A DNA stretch of 54,616 bases, from positions 106,527 through 161,142 of the forward strand of contig CAAAJI010000007.1 of the NCBI GenBank assembly GCA_900642245.1, given 5' to 3'. The translations under genes were made by a program, and so were the position numbers. The DNA is from Fragilaria radians. Lineage: Eukaryota; Bacillariophyta; Fragilariophyceae; Fragilariales; Fragilariaceae. Below the pieces are notes generated by a model, which saw only the letters and a program-made list of their open reading frames with translations, was not told where the DNA came from and searched no databases. Numbering within the stretch: position 1 is the first letter of the stretch; each line of letters opens with the position of its first letter. Shown one piece after another: positions 11,072 through 21,800 of this stretch.

Positions 11072-12661
11072 ATGCCAAGACACGAATGCGTCGTTCTCTT
11101 TTACAAATATTTCGTGTTGGAGCCCTCAACGCAATATGAATTAGAAGATGAACACGTAACTAAGTTATATGAACACCAGGTTGAGTTATGTTCTCGTTTG
11201 AGGCTTCGAGGTAGGGTGTTATTGTCCAGGGAAGGAGTGAATGGGACAGTATCAGCTGAAAATCGAGAAACATTGGAATGCTATATTTCTGAAATGGAAT
11301 CTTTCGATTTATTTCAATATTTTCAACCAAATCATTATGACAGATGTCGTTATTTATATTGTAATATTGATTGGAAAGTTTCAACTGTTGATGATGGGAT
11401 CTTAGAACCCTTCCCAGACATAAAAATACGCATTGTGAACGAGATAGTGAGCACAGGAGGATCACTCTCAGTAAAGGAGATACCATATCTTGGAGGGCAA
11501 CATTTGACCCCTAAAGAGTTCCATGAAACGATTCAAAATCATCCTGACGTAGTTCTGATTGATGTTCGAAATACTTTTGAACACCACATTGGACACTTTG
11601 TGAACCCTCATACCAAAAAGCCAGCCATTCATCCTAATATGGTTGCTTTCAGCTCTTTTGATGCAACATTCTGTTCAAAAAAGGCGAAGGAACTGCAAGA
11701 TAAGAAAGTATTGTTATATTGCACTGGAGGCATTCGTTGTGAAAAGGCCTCAGCAATCCTTAAGAAACGTGGAGTCCAGGATGTTTCTCAATTAACAGGT
11801 GGCATTGTAAGGTACATGGAACGTTATGGAGATCAAGGATTCTTCAAAGGAAAGAATTTTGTTTTTGATCAACGTGTTGCCTTGCAGGCGCGACCGATCC
11901 TTGTGAATAACGATAATTCAACCCAGTCCATCACTGTGGGTCGCTGTGTCGAATGCTCTACTCCATACGATGACATTTCGGGCTCACGAATTTGTACTGT
12001 TTGTAGGGATCTAGTTTTGGTATGCGAGGCATGCCAAAGCATACTGCGCGAATATCACTGTGAGCGTCACTCGAAGTGGAAACACTGCTATTTCACATTT
12101 TTGGATATCTTTTCTTTGGAGGAGCTTCAACTTCAGCAGCAAAATCTTATAATCATACGAGATAGCCTCATCCCACCGTCTGAGTACAAGAATTTGAGAC
12201 GTACTCTGAGTCGACAAATATTGAAGGTTCAACATCAAATCGATGAAATCATGTTGGGTACAGCAGTCCCTAACAAACAGGCGCTCAGGCACTGTAGGAC
12301 TTGTATGGAATCAGAAGATATTTGTGATGGACTGTGTTTCGGATTTTGGAAGCATCGTCAGCTTATCAGAAAAGATATAGGTAATGTAGCAGCTGCCATA
12401 CCTATTGCAGTCGGCGATCGAGTTGCTCCTGGGATTGATTGGAATCCTCTTCGATTGGGATCCAAAAATGATGAGCTAAGAAAACAAAGAACAGGAACTG
12501 TAGTAGCTATCAAGTCTTGGGCAAGCGAGGGGGATGAGAATGATTGTGTGGAAGTTATATGGGATGATATCCTATCTAAACAGATTCCTGAAATTTATCG
12601 TTGGGGTTTCATAGCACGAAACGGCAGACGAATGTATGATGTTCAAAAGTTGTGTAATTAA
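11072..12661 (+). CDS. TrhO/YceA-type rhodanese (tRNA U34 hydroxylase-like) with C-terminal MIB/HERC2 domain
   Basis: Single-exon ORF of 529 aa. Residues 1-140 match the N-terminal UPF0176/TrhO region (FYKYF, then GRVLLSREGVNGTVS). Residues 140-260 are a rhodanese domain: VLIDVRNTFEHHIGHF, then the catalytic loop YCTGGIRCEK with the expected nucleophile Cys217 and the family's second Cys223, then QLTGGIVRYMERYG and FFKGKNFVFDQRV. A Cys/His-rich segment at about 290-350 (CVECSTPYDD, CTVCRDLVLVCEAC, then HCERH) probably binds zinc, as in the eukaryotic TSTD2-like forms. Residues 443-528 (VGDRVAPGIDWNPL to WGFIARNGRRMYDVQKL) match the MIB/HERC2 beta-barrel seen in ubiquitin ligases. Bacterial TrhO hydroxylates tRNA uridine 34 using prephenate-linked chemistry. 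The same activity here is inferred from the conserved loop. The added C-terminal domain is unusual for this family. The gene converges with PUS7, 44 bp apart. Confidence 0.88.
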   Translation: MPRHECVVLFYKYFVLEPSTQYELEDEHVTKLYEHQVELCSRLRLRGRVLLSREGVNGTVSAENRETLECYISEMESFDLFQYFQPNHYDRCRYLYCNIDWKVSTVDDGILEPFPDIKIRIVNEIVSTGGSLSVKEIPYLGGQHLTPKEFHETIQNHPDVVLIDVRNTFEHHIGHFVNPHTKKPAIHPNMVAFSSFDATFCSKKAKELQDKKVLLYCTGGIRCEKASAILKKRGVQDVSQLTGGIVRYMERYGDQGFFKGKNFVFDQRVALQARPILVNNDNSTQSITVGRCVECSTPYDDISGSRICTVCRDLVLVCEACQSILREYHCERHSKWKHCYFTFLDIFSLEELQLQQQNLIIIRDSLIPPSEYKNLRRTLSRQILKVQHQIDEIMLGTAVPNKQALRHCRTCMESEDICDGLCFGFWKHRQLIRKDIGNVAAAIPIAVGDRVAPGIDWNPLRLGSKNDELRKQRTGTVVAIKSWASEGDENDCVEVIWDDILSKQIPEIYRWGFIARNGRRMYDVQKLCN

Positions 12662-12705
12662 TTTAAAACTGAGTTACATTCCTCAAGGTATTTTCTCATC
12701 ACAAC

Positions 12706-15204
12706 CTAAGATCTCCAAACTGTAGTAAACATGAGCTCTCGTAGAAGCATGGTTGCATAGGAACCAGAAGGCAAGGTAAAAGTAAGTTGAAATGCCTCAT
12801 CTTCAATCGCACTGGACGCTATGAAGTTCAGTTCAATATCTTTCACATCAACAACCAGATGACGGTAACTTCCCTTGGCAGTAGATTCAATAGTCGCATT
12901 CTTGTCAAACTTAACTCCTTCTTGCTGTAGATATGTTCCGTACAAATCTCCTATTTCATTTGCCGGATATTGAACATTGTAACCTGGAAGAGGTAGAACA
13001 ACTTGATATAATTCTATATCAGTAACATCGGTGACGATCTTGGCTTTGCCATCTTCCCCTAAAATCAAGTCGCCAGCAATCACCTTGTTGCCAAAGCGTA
13101 ACAGTCGTTCTGACGCCATGATGTTCCAAATATATGACTGATACGCGTGAATCCAAAATACTCGATCTCGGAAGTGCAAACATTTAAGTGCTTCCAATGA
13201 ATTTTTGTAACGCTTTAGTCCTTGTAGAACTATTCGCTCACGAATCATTGCATCTCCTTTTGGAAGAGCCTTGAAGGCCTCATCTGCATTCCCTCCAGTA
13301 TCCTTCCAAACTTGACGACAATTACTTACAGAAGGATTTTCTTCTTCTCGACCATCACTGCCACGAAAACAGTGCATACGACCAGTCATCAAGAGATCAA
13401 CTGCTTTGTCAAAGTCTCCTTGTAACATCGCCCTTCCAATGTCAAAGGATCTAACTCCCACATCTGCGGTCGTTCCCGGAATACCCAAACGTTGCTCACC
13501 ATAGAAGTTTATGAAACCATACTGTTGAAGTGCATGGACTCTATTTCGGATGTGAATTTGATCGCTTTCCTGCCATGGGCGGAATACTTCTGATAACAAC
13601 CCATGATTCCAACAGTTCTGCACTCTCTTAAGTCCCCTGACAACAATCTTGAAATGATTTCCTTCAAGTTCTCCAGGTTGTAGGAAATGGCTCACTGCTT
13701 GGACGTTACCGATTTCCATTCCTTGATATTGTAACTCAGTATTGACATTCAACAAAATATGTGGTAGATCAACATTACGGACAGTACAAAATTGAAAAGT
13801 GATTGCCTGCATGTCCTTCATTCCTGCCGTACCTAAATCGGATTGTCGACAGTTGAATGCTCGTGACAAGACTTGCATTGCTGCAAGATGCTCCCTCTGT
13901 CTTTTCTTCAGGACAAATAGATGAGATTTTGATACCTTCTTTAATCCTGACGTTGACGCAGCACGGAGAACTGATTTTGACCATCGCAACAGCATTGCAG
14001 AGGTTTCACCAGCTACATCACCACTAGAATCTTTTACTTTGTACTCAGAGATTGTGCTGGTCTCAAAGTCTCGGGATGCACTAGAAATCATGTGATGAAG
14101 TTTTCGACGTTCATCCTTGCTCAATCCTGGTCTAAGAGGTAAAACAAACGAAGATGGATCATCAATATAAGGATTATTCCGGCGATTACGCTTTCGTTTG
14201 AGGGTATCACTATGTCTATCAGAATCAATTATCAATGGAGCACCCAAGTTTCGAAATTTGTACAGAGAAAGGAGTGTGTCAACTACCGGTGGATGAACAT
14301 ACGAAGCTAATTCAAAGAATGATGTATCCATTCTCACAGCTATCATTGATACCGACATTTCCTGCGTAGAAATCGTCTCTGATTGTAGTAAAGGAAAGCA
14401 AAGTTTCAGATGACGATGAAATAGCCCTCGGTCTCCTTTATATCTAATTTCACATAGATCAATGTCATTAGAGGATAAGCCTTTGTTGTCACCCTGCAAA
14501 AGGCAGGATTTATCTGAGGGTATATGTGGAATCCAAACTACATTGTCATGATTACCAGGCTGTATAATGATGGATGAAACTTTGCTCTCTTTCTGACAAT
14601 TCGAGGATTGATAAGTACACAATTCTCTTAGCTGCGAGAGTCCAAGTTCGTGTAATTTCTGCAATTCTGAGAGTTCTAGTTCACAAGTATCAATGTGATG
14701 AGCCTCCAAAACTTTTCTCACGATTGCAAATGGATCCGAATCTTGTTCTATTTCTCTAGACGATTCTTTTTCGCACGTTTCCTTCATGACATTGTCGTTT
14801 GAATTCGAGTTTGGAATGACTGCTTCAGAAGTGTTTTCAGTCATACGTTCTGATAACATTGGATCTTGAACATTGAGAGATGCAACATTCAGATTAGGAT
14901 GTAGGTGTAGCTTTCTTGAAGCCAATTCTCGGACGATAAAATCTTCTGGAGACTTTTTGATCTGACCGATTACTTCTTGTGTGAGAGTGAATTCAAATGA
15001 CGTGAATAATTTTGACACATCAGGTTCGAACGAAACATTTGATGATGCGTTCAATTGGATACTCTCTTGCTCTTGAACTGGTCTTGTTTTATGGTCTGTA
15101 TGTGAAAAGTCACCTTCCGTGGTAGAAGTTTGTGAAAGAAATACATCCTGAATCCCGAGACTTGCATAGCTTTTTGAGTCATTCGATAATCCTTGATAAT
15201 TCAT
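12706..15204 (-). CDS. PUS7/TruD-family tRNA pseudouridine synthase
   Basis: 832-aa uninterrupted ORF starting at an ATG at 15204. The first 280 residues or so are Ser/Glu-rich with EFVIRE-like text (SPEDFIVRELASRKLHLHPN) that is typical of the TruD N-terminal strand. The catalytic loop is GTAGMKDMQAITFQF, with the invariant Asp at residue 464 and the Lys before it. Further TruD landmarks follow: NHFKIVVRGL, then GFINFYGEQRLG, then FWIHAYQSYIWN and a C-terminal SYRHLVVDVKDIE with LTFTLPSGSYATMLLRELM. Pus7 isomerises uridine to pseudouridine in tRNA (position 13 and others), snRNA and mRNA. The length is larger than yeast Pus7 because of insertions near residues 60-260 and 380-420. The gene is divergent from the polyamine-SET gene. 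Confidence 0.95.
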   Translation of the reverse strand: MNYQGLSNDSKSYASLGIQDVFLSQTSTTEGDFSHTDHKTRPVQEQESIQLNASSNVSFEPDVSKLFTSFEFTLTQEVIGQIKKSPEDFIVRELASRKLHLHPNLNVASLNVQDPMLSERMTENTSEAVIPNSNSNDNVMKETCEKESSREIEQDSDPFAIVRKVLEAHHIDTCELELSELQKLHELGLSQLRELCTYQSSNCQKESKVSSIIIQPGNHDNVVWIPHIPSDKSCLLQGDNKGLSSNDIDLCEIRYKGDRGLFHRHLKLCFPLLQSETISTQEMSVSMIAVRMDTSFFELASYVHPPVVDTLLSLYKFRNLGAPLIIDSDRHSDTLKRKRNRRNNPYIDDPSSFVLPLRPGLSKDERRKLHHMISSASRDFETSTISEYKVKDSSGDVAGETSAMLLRWSKSVLRAASTSGLKKVSKSHLFVLKKRQREHLAAMQVLSRAFNCRQSDLGTAGMKDMQAITFQFCTVRNVDLPHILLNVNTELQYQGMEIGNVQAVSHFLQPGELEGNHFKIVVRGLKRVQNCWNHGLLSEVFRPWQESDQIHIRNRVHALQQYGFINFYGEQRLGIPGTTADVGVRSFDIGRAMLQGDFDKAVDLLMTGRMHCFRGSDGREEENPSVSNCRQVWKDTGGNADEAFKALPKGDAMIRERIVLQGLKRYKNSLEALKCLHFRDRVFWIHAYQSYIWNIMASERLLRFGNKVIAGDLILGEDGKAKIVTDVTDIELYQVVLPLPGYNVQYPANEIGDLYGTYLQQEGVKFDKNATIESTAKGSYRHLVVDVKDIELNFIASSAIEDEAFQLTFTLPSGSYATMLLRELMFTTVWRS

Positions 15205-15495
15205 AGCGTTTGACCACCCCCGGCTTAACGCGTCCCAGCCGTTTGGCGATAGTGTTCATGAAAAATGTTTGCATTCAACCGAAGCGAGAACACAACGACG
15301 TCACAACTTCCATAAGAAAAATCATTTTTTCTGTATCTAAAAAGAGGTACGTATAAAATTGTCGATTGCAGTGCCGCTACAGTATAGGTTAGTGCTCCTT
15401 TAGTGAGTGAGTAATTAAAAACAAACTTGTTAAAACGATCTTGCCCATTGTTTACTCGTGAAGAGAATTATAACAACACCCTTTCAGGAAAGACC
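15205..15495. promoter_or_regulatory. Bidirectional promoter between PUS7 and the polyamine-SET gene
   Basis: Only 291 bp separates the two start codons, so both promoters must lie here. It contains GACGTCAC at 15297-15304, seven of eight bases of a CRE/bZIP site. The element's function is unproven, and a single short match can occur by chance. Confidence 0.45.
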
Positions 15496-18271
15496 ATGGC
15501 GAGTGATGATCAAAATGTTGTGGTTTCAGAAGTCCTGGATGTTGGAGATACTGTAACGTTGCAGCCTTACAAAGTGATGGTCTCCCTTCGATTCATTTTT
15601 TTGACAACCATATCTTCTGTTCTTGCTTCGTTTGCTGTCGGGCAGTGCGCGCACTATCTTCTTATGGTCCGACATGCTGAAAGAGTTGCGATCGCAGATT
15701 ATGGTATCGTTAGAACTAAGAGCACATTACCCCCGCCTATTGCAAAGGATGGTAAAGACGTGCCACACACTATTTATACATCAAAGAACTTTGATACTGC
15801 TCGTGCTGCAAGTTCGTCCTTGCTTATAAGACGAGATGAGGAGTCGACTCAATCAGGAGAGTCTTCATGTGGTTCTCATTCTGAAAGTTGTACAGATAAG
15901 CCGCTCTATATTATCGATCAAGATGAAGAACACCTTCCAGCCGGACAGCATTTGTTAGTAGACATGAAAGATCTATCGTTTTCTTTTCTAAACTCGGAAG
16001 AACGCTTGGCTCGCGCTATGGTGGAAGTAGTGAATCAAGCATCGCTGACACTACTCTCATATCATTGTCACACTCTTGTTCCTTCTGGTGTATCATGTGT
16101 TGGTGTTTTGCTTGAGAGCCATGTCTCGTTTCATACATGGCCGGAAGCTGGCGTCATCACACTTGATCTATTCACTTGCGGTTCCAATTCGCTTTTACCG
16201 GTCGTTCCTATTATTGAACGTCTCTTTGGTGTTCCGGCAGATAGCAAGAAGAAACCATTTATTATTTGGTCTCATAAACTTCGTGGATTTCGCAAAGAAA
16301 GAGGGCCACTACAAACTTGGGACCTTGGATTCTCCGTATTAAATGACATGAATATGGAGTACAAAAAAGAGGTGAGTAGTTTTCTGATCTTTCATTTTCA
16401 TTATTGCAATGCTCAACGCAGTATTCACTCTACTTTCCTGCCCATTTTCAAGATTGTAAGTGTGAAGACGAAGTTTCAACGCGTGGATATTTATGATACT
16501 ATTGATCCGAGATTCAATTCCTTGGAGAATTATCTGAAATCACTATCTTCCGATAACCCATACTATTCAGAAAACAAAGAGTGTTTTGCCCCTGATCGCT
16601 CTCTGTTTTTGGATGGGATTTTGCAGTCTAACAGCAAAGGCGAAAGACCTTATCATGAAGCCTTGGTGCATCCAGCACTATTCATTCATCCTAATCCTTC
16701 TCGCGTGGGTATTGTAGGTGGTGGAGAAGGTGCAACACTCCGTGAAGTCCTGAAGCACAAGACAGTTGAAGAGGTTATCATGATCGAAATTGACGAACAA
16801 CTTGTATCATTGTGTCGACAGTATCTTTCATCTTGGAACGACTGTAGCGATATTGAAGGAAGCGCTGTATGGTGTGGAAACGATAAAAGAGCCAAAATTA
16901 TTTATGAAGATGCGTTGGCATGGTTCATTCAAAGGTTTTATGATCAAACCAAAATAGTTCATGAGACTTTTGATGTCATTATCATGGATGCTCTGTAAGT
17001 TTTTATGCTAAACTTTTCGGTCATGCTTGCATTGGATCATTCTCATCTAACACATCCAAAGTGATCCACAGGATGATGTCGAATTCAGTGAGATCCTTTA
17101 CAACAACCAAATGTATTTGACATCGTTGTACAATGCTCTGTCGGATGACGGGATTCTTGTTGTTCAAGTTGGTACAACAGCAGCATTCTATGCCCCTGCA
17201 GAGGATTTGGGAGTGCATTCGAATCGAGCCAAAATGATAGAGCTTCTAGAGAACATTGGCTTTAGTAGCATTCACATTTACGGCCATGGTCACGGCGGAT
17301 ACACCTCAACGTGGAATAATATAATAGCAACCAAGTCTTGGAATGTCCGCAAGAATTGGTTCCGAAACGAAGCCGAAATCAATCTAGAAATCCATAAACG
17401 TCTCCTGAAAACAAAATCTGGTATACCGTCTTTACAATATTTCGATGGAGCTACAATGCAGCTATTTCAGTTCCCCTCTAAGCGTTTTGAGAATGTGTTC
17501 TGTAAGCGAACCCCCTTGCCTGACCTATGCATTGATTCACGAGGATTTGATCCTGAAATTGCAAATGTCGAAACGTCTTTTCTAGAAGTGAAGGAAAGCT
17601 TATTAGGTAGTCATGCTGGTCGTGGTCTCTTCACTACGAAAGACATACCAAAAGGGACTTATATTAGCATTGAGACTTCTGTGCATTGGGTATACTTTCC
17701 GCCGTCAACGCTTGACTTGATGACAAAAATGGAAATGATATCCTCTGAGCTAACTCCTATTGATAGTTACGCTCATGGATATGGATACCAAAGCACGTTC
17801 CATGTAAGTTTACATTCTTTTCGACCTAACTCATTTTCTATTGATCATTAACGAACTTGGAAAAATAAACCATTATTTCGCCTTTAGGGTGCCAAAGAGG
17901 TCGCCGTCGACTCTACAATCATTACATTTGCTAATCATGCGTGCAATGGGCAGAGTAACATGGGATTCGATAGTGAAGGTTTTAACCAGTTTACTGTGGA
18001 CCCTCTCGTTATGCCTGAATTTTTTAAGAACTTGGGTCTGCGACGTTCTGCTTACAATCCTGTAGTGGAAAGGAATATTCGTGGTATCATGTGCTCATTT
18101 AGTGAGGCATTACGCGATATAAAGGCTGGTGAAGAAATGTTGGATAATTATCTTGCATTTGTAGGTGATGAGGATGATTGGGAGGGAGACATACGTAGTC
18201 TTAGAAACCAGTGTACTGGCACAGGCATCGGAGAAGTCCTAGAGTATGAAATGGGAAGAATCGCTGAATAA
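15496..18271 (+). CDS. Trifunctional fusion: AdoMet decarboxylase (SpeD) - aminopropyltransferase (SpeE) - SET domain
   Basis: Four exons inferred from sequence: 15496-16371, 16453-16994, 17062-17803, 17888-18271 (847 aa). The start is the ATG with context ACCATGG; the frame is open further upstream but has no ATG. Residues 28-50 are hydrophobic (a possible membrane anchor). Residues 140-290 are bacterial-type AdoMet decarboxylase with GVSCVGVLLESHVSFHTWPE: Ser208 (self-cleavage to pyruvoyl), His213 and Cys228 (FTCG) keep the spacing of bacterial SpeD. Residues 293-560 are an aminopropyltransferase (KFQRVDIYD, GVVGG-type motif GIVGGGEGATLREVLKH at about 380, IEIDEQLV, MDALDPQDD across intron 2). 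The GGGEGAT form also resembles thermospermine synthases, so spermidine or thermospermine cannot be decided. Residues 645-825 are a SET methyltransferase-like domain (AGRGLFTTKDIPKG, FANHACNG for NHSC, GEEMLDNY). All three parts appear to use or produce AdoMet derivatives. Confidence 0.92.
16372..16452 (+). other. Intron 1 of SpeD-SpeE-SET gene (81 nt, stop-free)
   Basis: Donor GTGAGT follows GAG; the acceptor is TTTTCAAG. Splicing joins KKE to IVSVKTKFQRVDIYD, which restores the usual SpeE start. The intron is 81 nt (27 codons), phase 0 and lacks stops, so retention would keep the frame open. Confidence 0.8.
16995..17061 (+). other. Intron 2 of SpeD-SpeE-SET gene (67 nt)
   Basis: Donor GTAAGT, acceptor CCAAAG. 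Splicing rebuilds DALDPQDDVEFSEILYNN in the aminopropyltransferase active-site region; unspliced RNA stops at once. Confidence 0.9.
17804..17887 (+). other. Intron 3 of SpeD-SpeE-SET gene (84 nt)
   Basis: Donor GTAAGT after CAT, acceptor CGCCTTTAG. It joins QSTFH to GAKEVAVDSTIITFANHAC in the SET domain. Confidence 0.9.
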
Positions 18272-18386
18272 ACGCAATTAGAGAAGAATCGGTTTTAATT
18301 TCCTTGCCTTCTAAACTTATACTGATATACCTTAAGCAAAAAAAGTATTAAGAGATTTAGATTTCATCATCAACTGCTTGAGATCT

Positions 18387-18890
18387 TTAATTCTTCAATG
18401 GGTTGATAGCACGTTTGACAAATCTCTTATTGTGATACCAAGATTCGCCGGCTTTCCAACCCTTGACATCACTCATAATTTCACGCTCGAGACGAAGATT
18501 CTCTTCTTCGCGTAACAAGTATTTTCGCTCAGACTCTGCCTGCAAATAAGGTGTAATTGCGTATCGCATACGGCGCTCCTCTACCTTCTGATGAGCACGT
18601 TTGTGATTTGTTTTACCAACAGTATGAAAACCATAGGCAATAACAAGAGCACTTCCGAACCACAACTGAAAACCACTAGGACCTCGAACGGGAAAAAAAC
18701 GATCGAACTTAAGCTGGAGCAAGAGGATTCGGGGGGTATCAGTCAATTAGCGTGTCAATAATCCTAAGCCATTGAAATAACATTTTATTATTATGAAAGC
18801 TTATCACACATCAAATATGCTTACCTTCCTGAAGCCCCCAGGTGGAGGCATATCCTGGATAGGAGGTAAATTGTTGGGTCTAACACTCAT
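18387..18890 (-). CDS. NDUFA13 / GRIM-19, mitochondrial complex I subunit
   Basis: Two exons: 18825-18890 (22 codons, MSVRPNNLPPIQDMPPPGGF) and 18387-18713, separated by a 111-nt intron (donor GTAAGC, acceptor CTCCAG). The 130-aa product has the family's MPPPGG start, the FDRFFPVRGPSG bridge, one transmembrane helix (FQLWFGSALVIAYGFHTV) and a long charged helix ending in MSDVKGWKAGESWY, close to the GRIM-19 signature GWKVGESVY. It is an accessory subunit of NADH:ubiquinone oxidoreductase in the inner mitochondrial membrane. Length is normal for the family. It converges with the polyamine-SET gene, with 115 bp between stops. Confidence 0.93.
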
Positions 18891-21800
18891 GGTGATGGGG
18901 TCAAATTTGTTGTTACAACGAAATATTGCCTATGGGAGCGTGCCTTAGTTATCTCGGACTCACCAACAACCTATCCTAAAAGATAAGAATATTCGTTTTT
19001 TCACTTTAAGGTTTTCTACCTTATTTCAGTTCCTTTGGTTGAAGAATTTACTTTGCTGTTTTTTCTTCTCTAAATGGAAGTTGATTAATCTTAACCAACC
19101 CAAATATATCAACACATATAGATCCTTTCCTCAGGCATGTTTGAAACTAAGATTGTAAGGTGTTTGGAAAGTGTCTGAATTGATGACTTTTCCCGATGGC
19201 ATGCTTCAATATATAACACTAGCCAATGATACCCTTTCCTGTGATATTTTAAAAAAATGCATGCGATAATGTTCCATCCTTTACTTAATTACAGCTAAGA
19301 AATAGTAGTACCCTCATCCAGGGAATTCTTTATGATAGCGTTATGTATGAATCCCTAGTCATCCATAACGACTACCGGATCCTATTGCCAATTCATCTAA
19401 CTAGCAGCAGTTTGCAACATCGAAAAAACTCCAAGTGTGAAGACGAAATGGCATTTAAAGTGGATGAAAGATATGACCTAATTTTCACCAGCAAGGATGT
19501 CATAATTCACAATCTAACGATACAAAATCAATCCGTTCACATACAAGCTTGTGGTTGGGTTTCAAGCTATTTGTGAAGAATTCCATGTTATCAGCCGATT
19601 TGGTAAAAGAATTTCTGAATTTGGATCATATACATTAAATTGTTAAGTAGGTCACTACACCTAACTATAATGATCAAATTTTCAATGAGTTACTAAATTG
19701 AATTTTGAAACCACATTGGATTTGTCAGCTGATTCCAGTACACAAATTCATCTCTAATTGTGTCAAATTATTCATAGACTGATCATTTCTTGTACCATAA
19801 TACGCCTTTCAACTCAGAATTTGCTTTTCCTTTTTCACACTATAATATGAAACTCACCCCCAGAATAATCCAGCATGGGTTTTCGTTTCATGGGAGTTGT
19901 CACCTTTTTTGGAATTCAAAATTTACCCTTCAAAATTTTATCTTCAATCCACAATCGTTACTGGATATGGTTCTTTACAAGGTGCTGATTTTTTCAATGA
20001 ATCCGGAACATCCGAATTATGTTTCGCCTATAACTTTGCATTTATATCCAGGTTCAAAATAAACCATTATTTAACCTTCAATTCAATTCCAATTTCATGA
20101 AAGGCATTAGTGTGAATCCCATCTCTACTAGGCACGTGTTGACAAGGTGCTGCCTGCAGTGCTGTGCAATACGTGCGCATAATTTACTATGCAATAGATT
20201 GAAGAAATTAACAAAATGGATCATCTTCCTCAACATTTTTCAATTCGGATTATCAGAGTGCTCTACGGTGAGATTTAGAAATAACACAATGAATAATTAT
20301 ACTTTAGATTGCTTTGTTCTTTAGTCTTGTGTAGTCTTAGAACTTCTCCCAGAGAGAACTTCTTGTCCCTTCTCAAAAGGTGTTCGTGAACCCTCTTAAA
20401 GAATTAGATCTTGTTCTAAAGCTTCTTCCAAAGTGTTTAGACACGTCTCTTCAACTTGTTCATACGGACAAAGTTGGTAGTCAATAAGGATAAGTTAGTT
20501 TAGCCTTTAGACTCTTTTTTCATTAGAGAGCTAGATCTAAATATATACTATTATTATAGCCGTCCTAGATTGGATATGGTGCTGGAAAGTATAATAATAA
20601 TTTTCATTTACAAACGATATCTAAAATTTACTAAGTTTAACTAGCGAATCATTTATCATAGTTTAACTAGTGGTAGGAAAGCAATAGGATACTTTACTTG
20701 TAACTACCACCCATAGCTAGATGAATAAATATAAGAATATGTTGATTCTACTATTATTTACTATGTACTAACGGTACAGGACGTCTCCTTATACTGGTAC
20801 ACTTACACATCTCTTAGTTTAACATTAAATTGCTATTGCTTACACCCATTGTGTCAGGGAATAACTTTTTGTTCCTTCAGTCATGGCAGGTCAGCTGCAG
20901 CTTTGAGAGTTATTGATTTTTGCTTCTAAATTTGCCTTAGGCGTAGCTAGAATGTTTCATGAGAACAGTATATGCTAGATGGCAAAGATTCATGTAATGA
21001 TGACAACCTTTGATTTATGGCTTAATATCAAAATTTTGACATTGTTGATTTTTAAATATTGCTTGATTCTGTGTTACCCTATATCTTATCTGGATTTTTC
21101 CCGTGATGAAGTTTTATTATCCAAATAGATATATCCCTATTAGAAGAACTGTGCCCATGCCTTACACATGAATTCCATTTTTCTAATGACATTGGTAAAG
21201 TAAAGCGATTAACGTGATCACTTCTTGTACTAGTGTTGTCATGCGTTCATAACACAATCCTCTTGCTTCTTTGATGATTCTAGAAGTTGCTACTTTGTAA
21301 CAAAACTCCTCTTTTTGGAACTCAGCGTCTTCGTTCGATTACTTAACTTATTTGCATTCATTCCTTCAATGGAAATACCACTGGTAGTTGAAAGACGGTA
21401 AACTAACTAATTGAAAGAACTGAAAGAATTTCTATGATTTCTGCTATATATTTAATCTGTCAGCTTAACATCGTTTACATCTTTTGAATTAATGACAAAT
21501 CTAGTAATGACATATCTTGCAACAGAGAGGCAATCCCCTGTTCAAGATCATTATGTAATTTCTGCCAGCTTGATTGAACGACTATCAAGCTTGAGTTGAT
21601 GATGTACTAGAATAGAAGAAAAATGGTGTGGACTTAACAATTGAAATGAATTTGATTCAAACGGAACATGAGATTTCTCAAGTGGAAATGTTTATCATGA
21701 TTTCATTCTCGGGATTAATCGATTGTATAAGTATAGTTTATGGCACCGAATATCAAGATAAGTCATCAATCATAATCATTGAATCAATACTTCGGTTTCA

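Noticed and set aside
15427..15495. Extended start of the polyamine-SET protein
   Set aside because: There is no ATG in this extension (the frame opens at TTG); ATG 15496 has a strong context.
20330..20810. Possible solo LTR beginning TGTAGTC and ending near CTTACA
   Set aside because: No matching 5-bp target duplication, no second copy in the window and no primer-binding site; composition alone is not enough.
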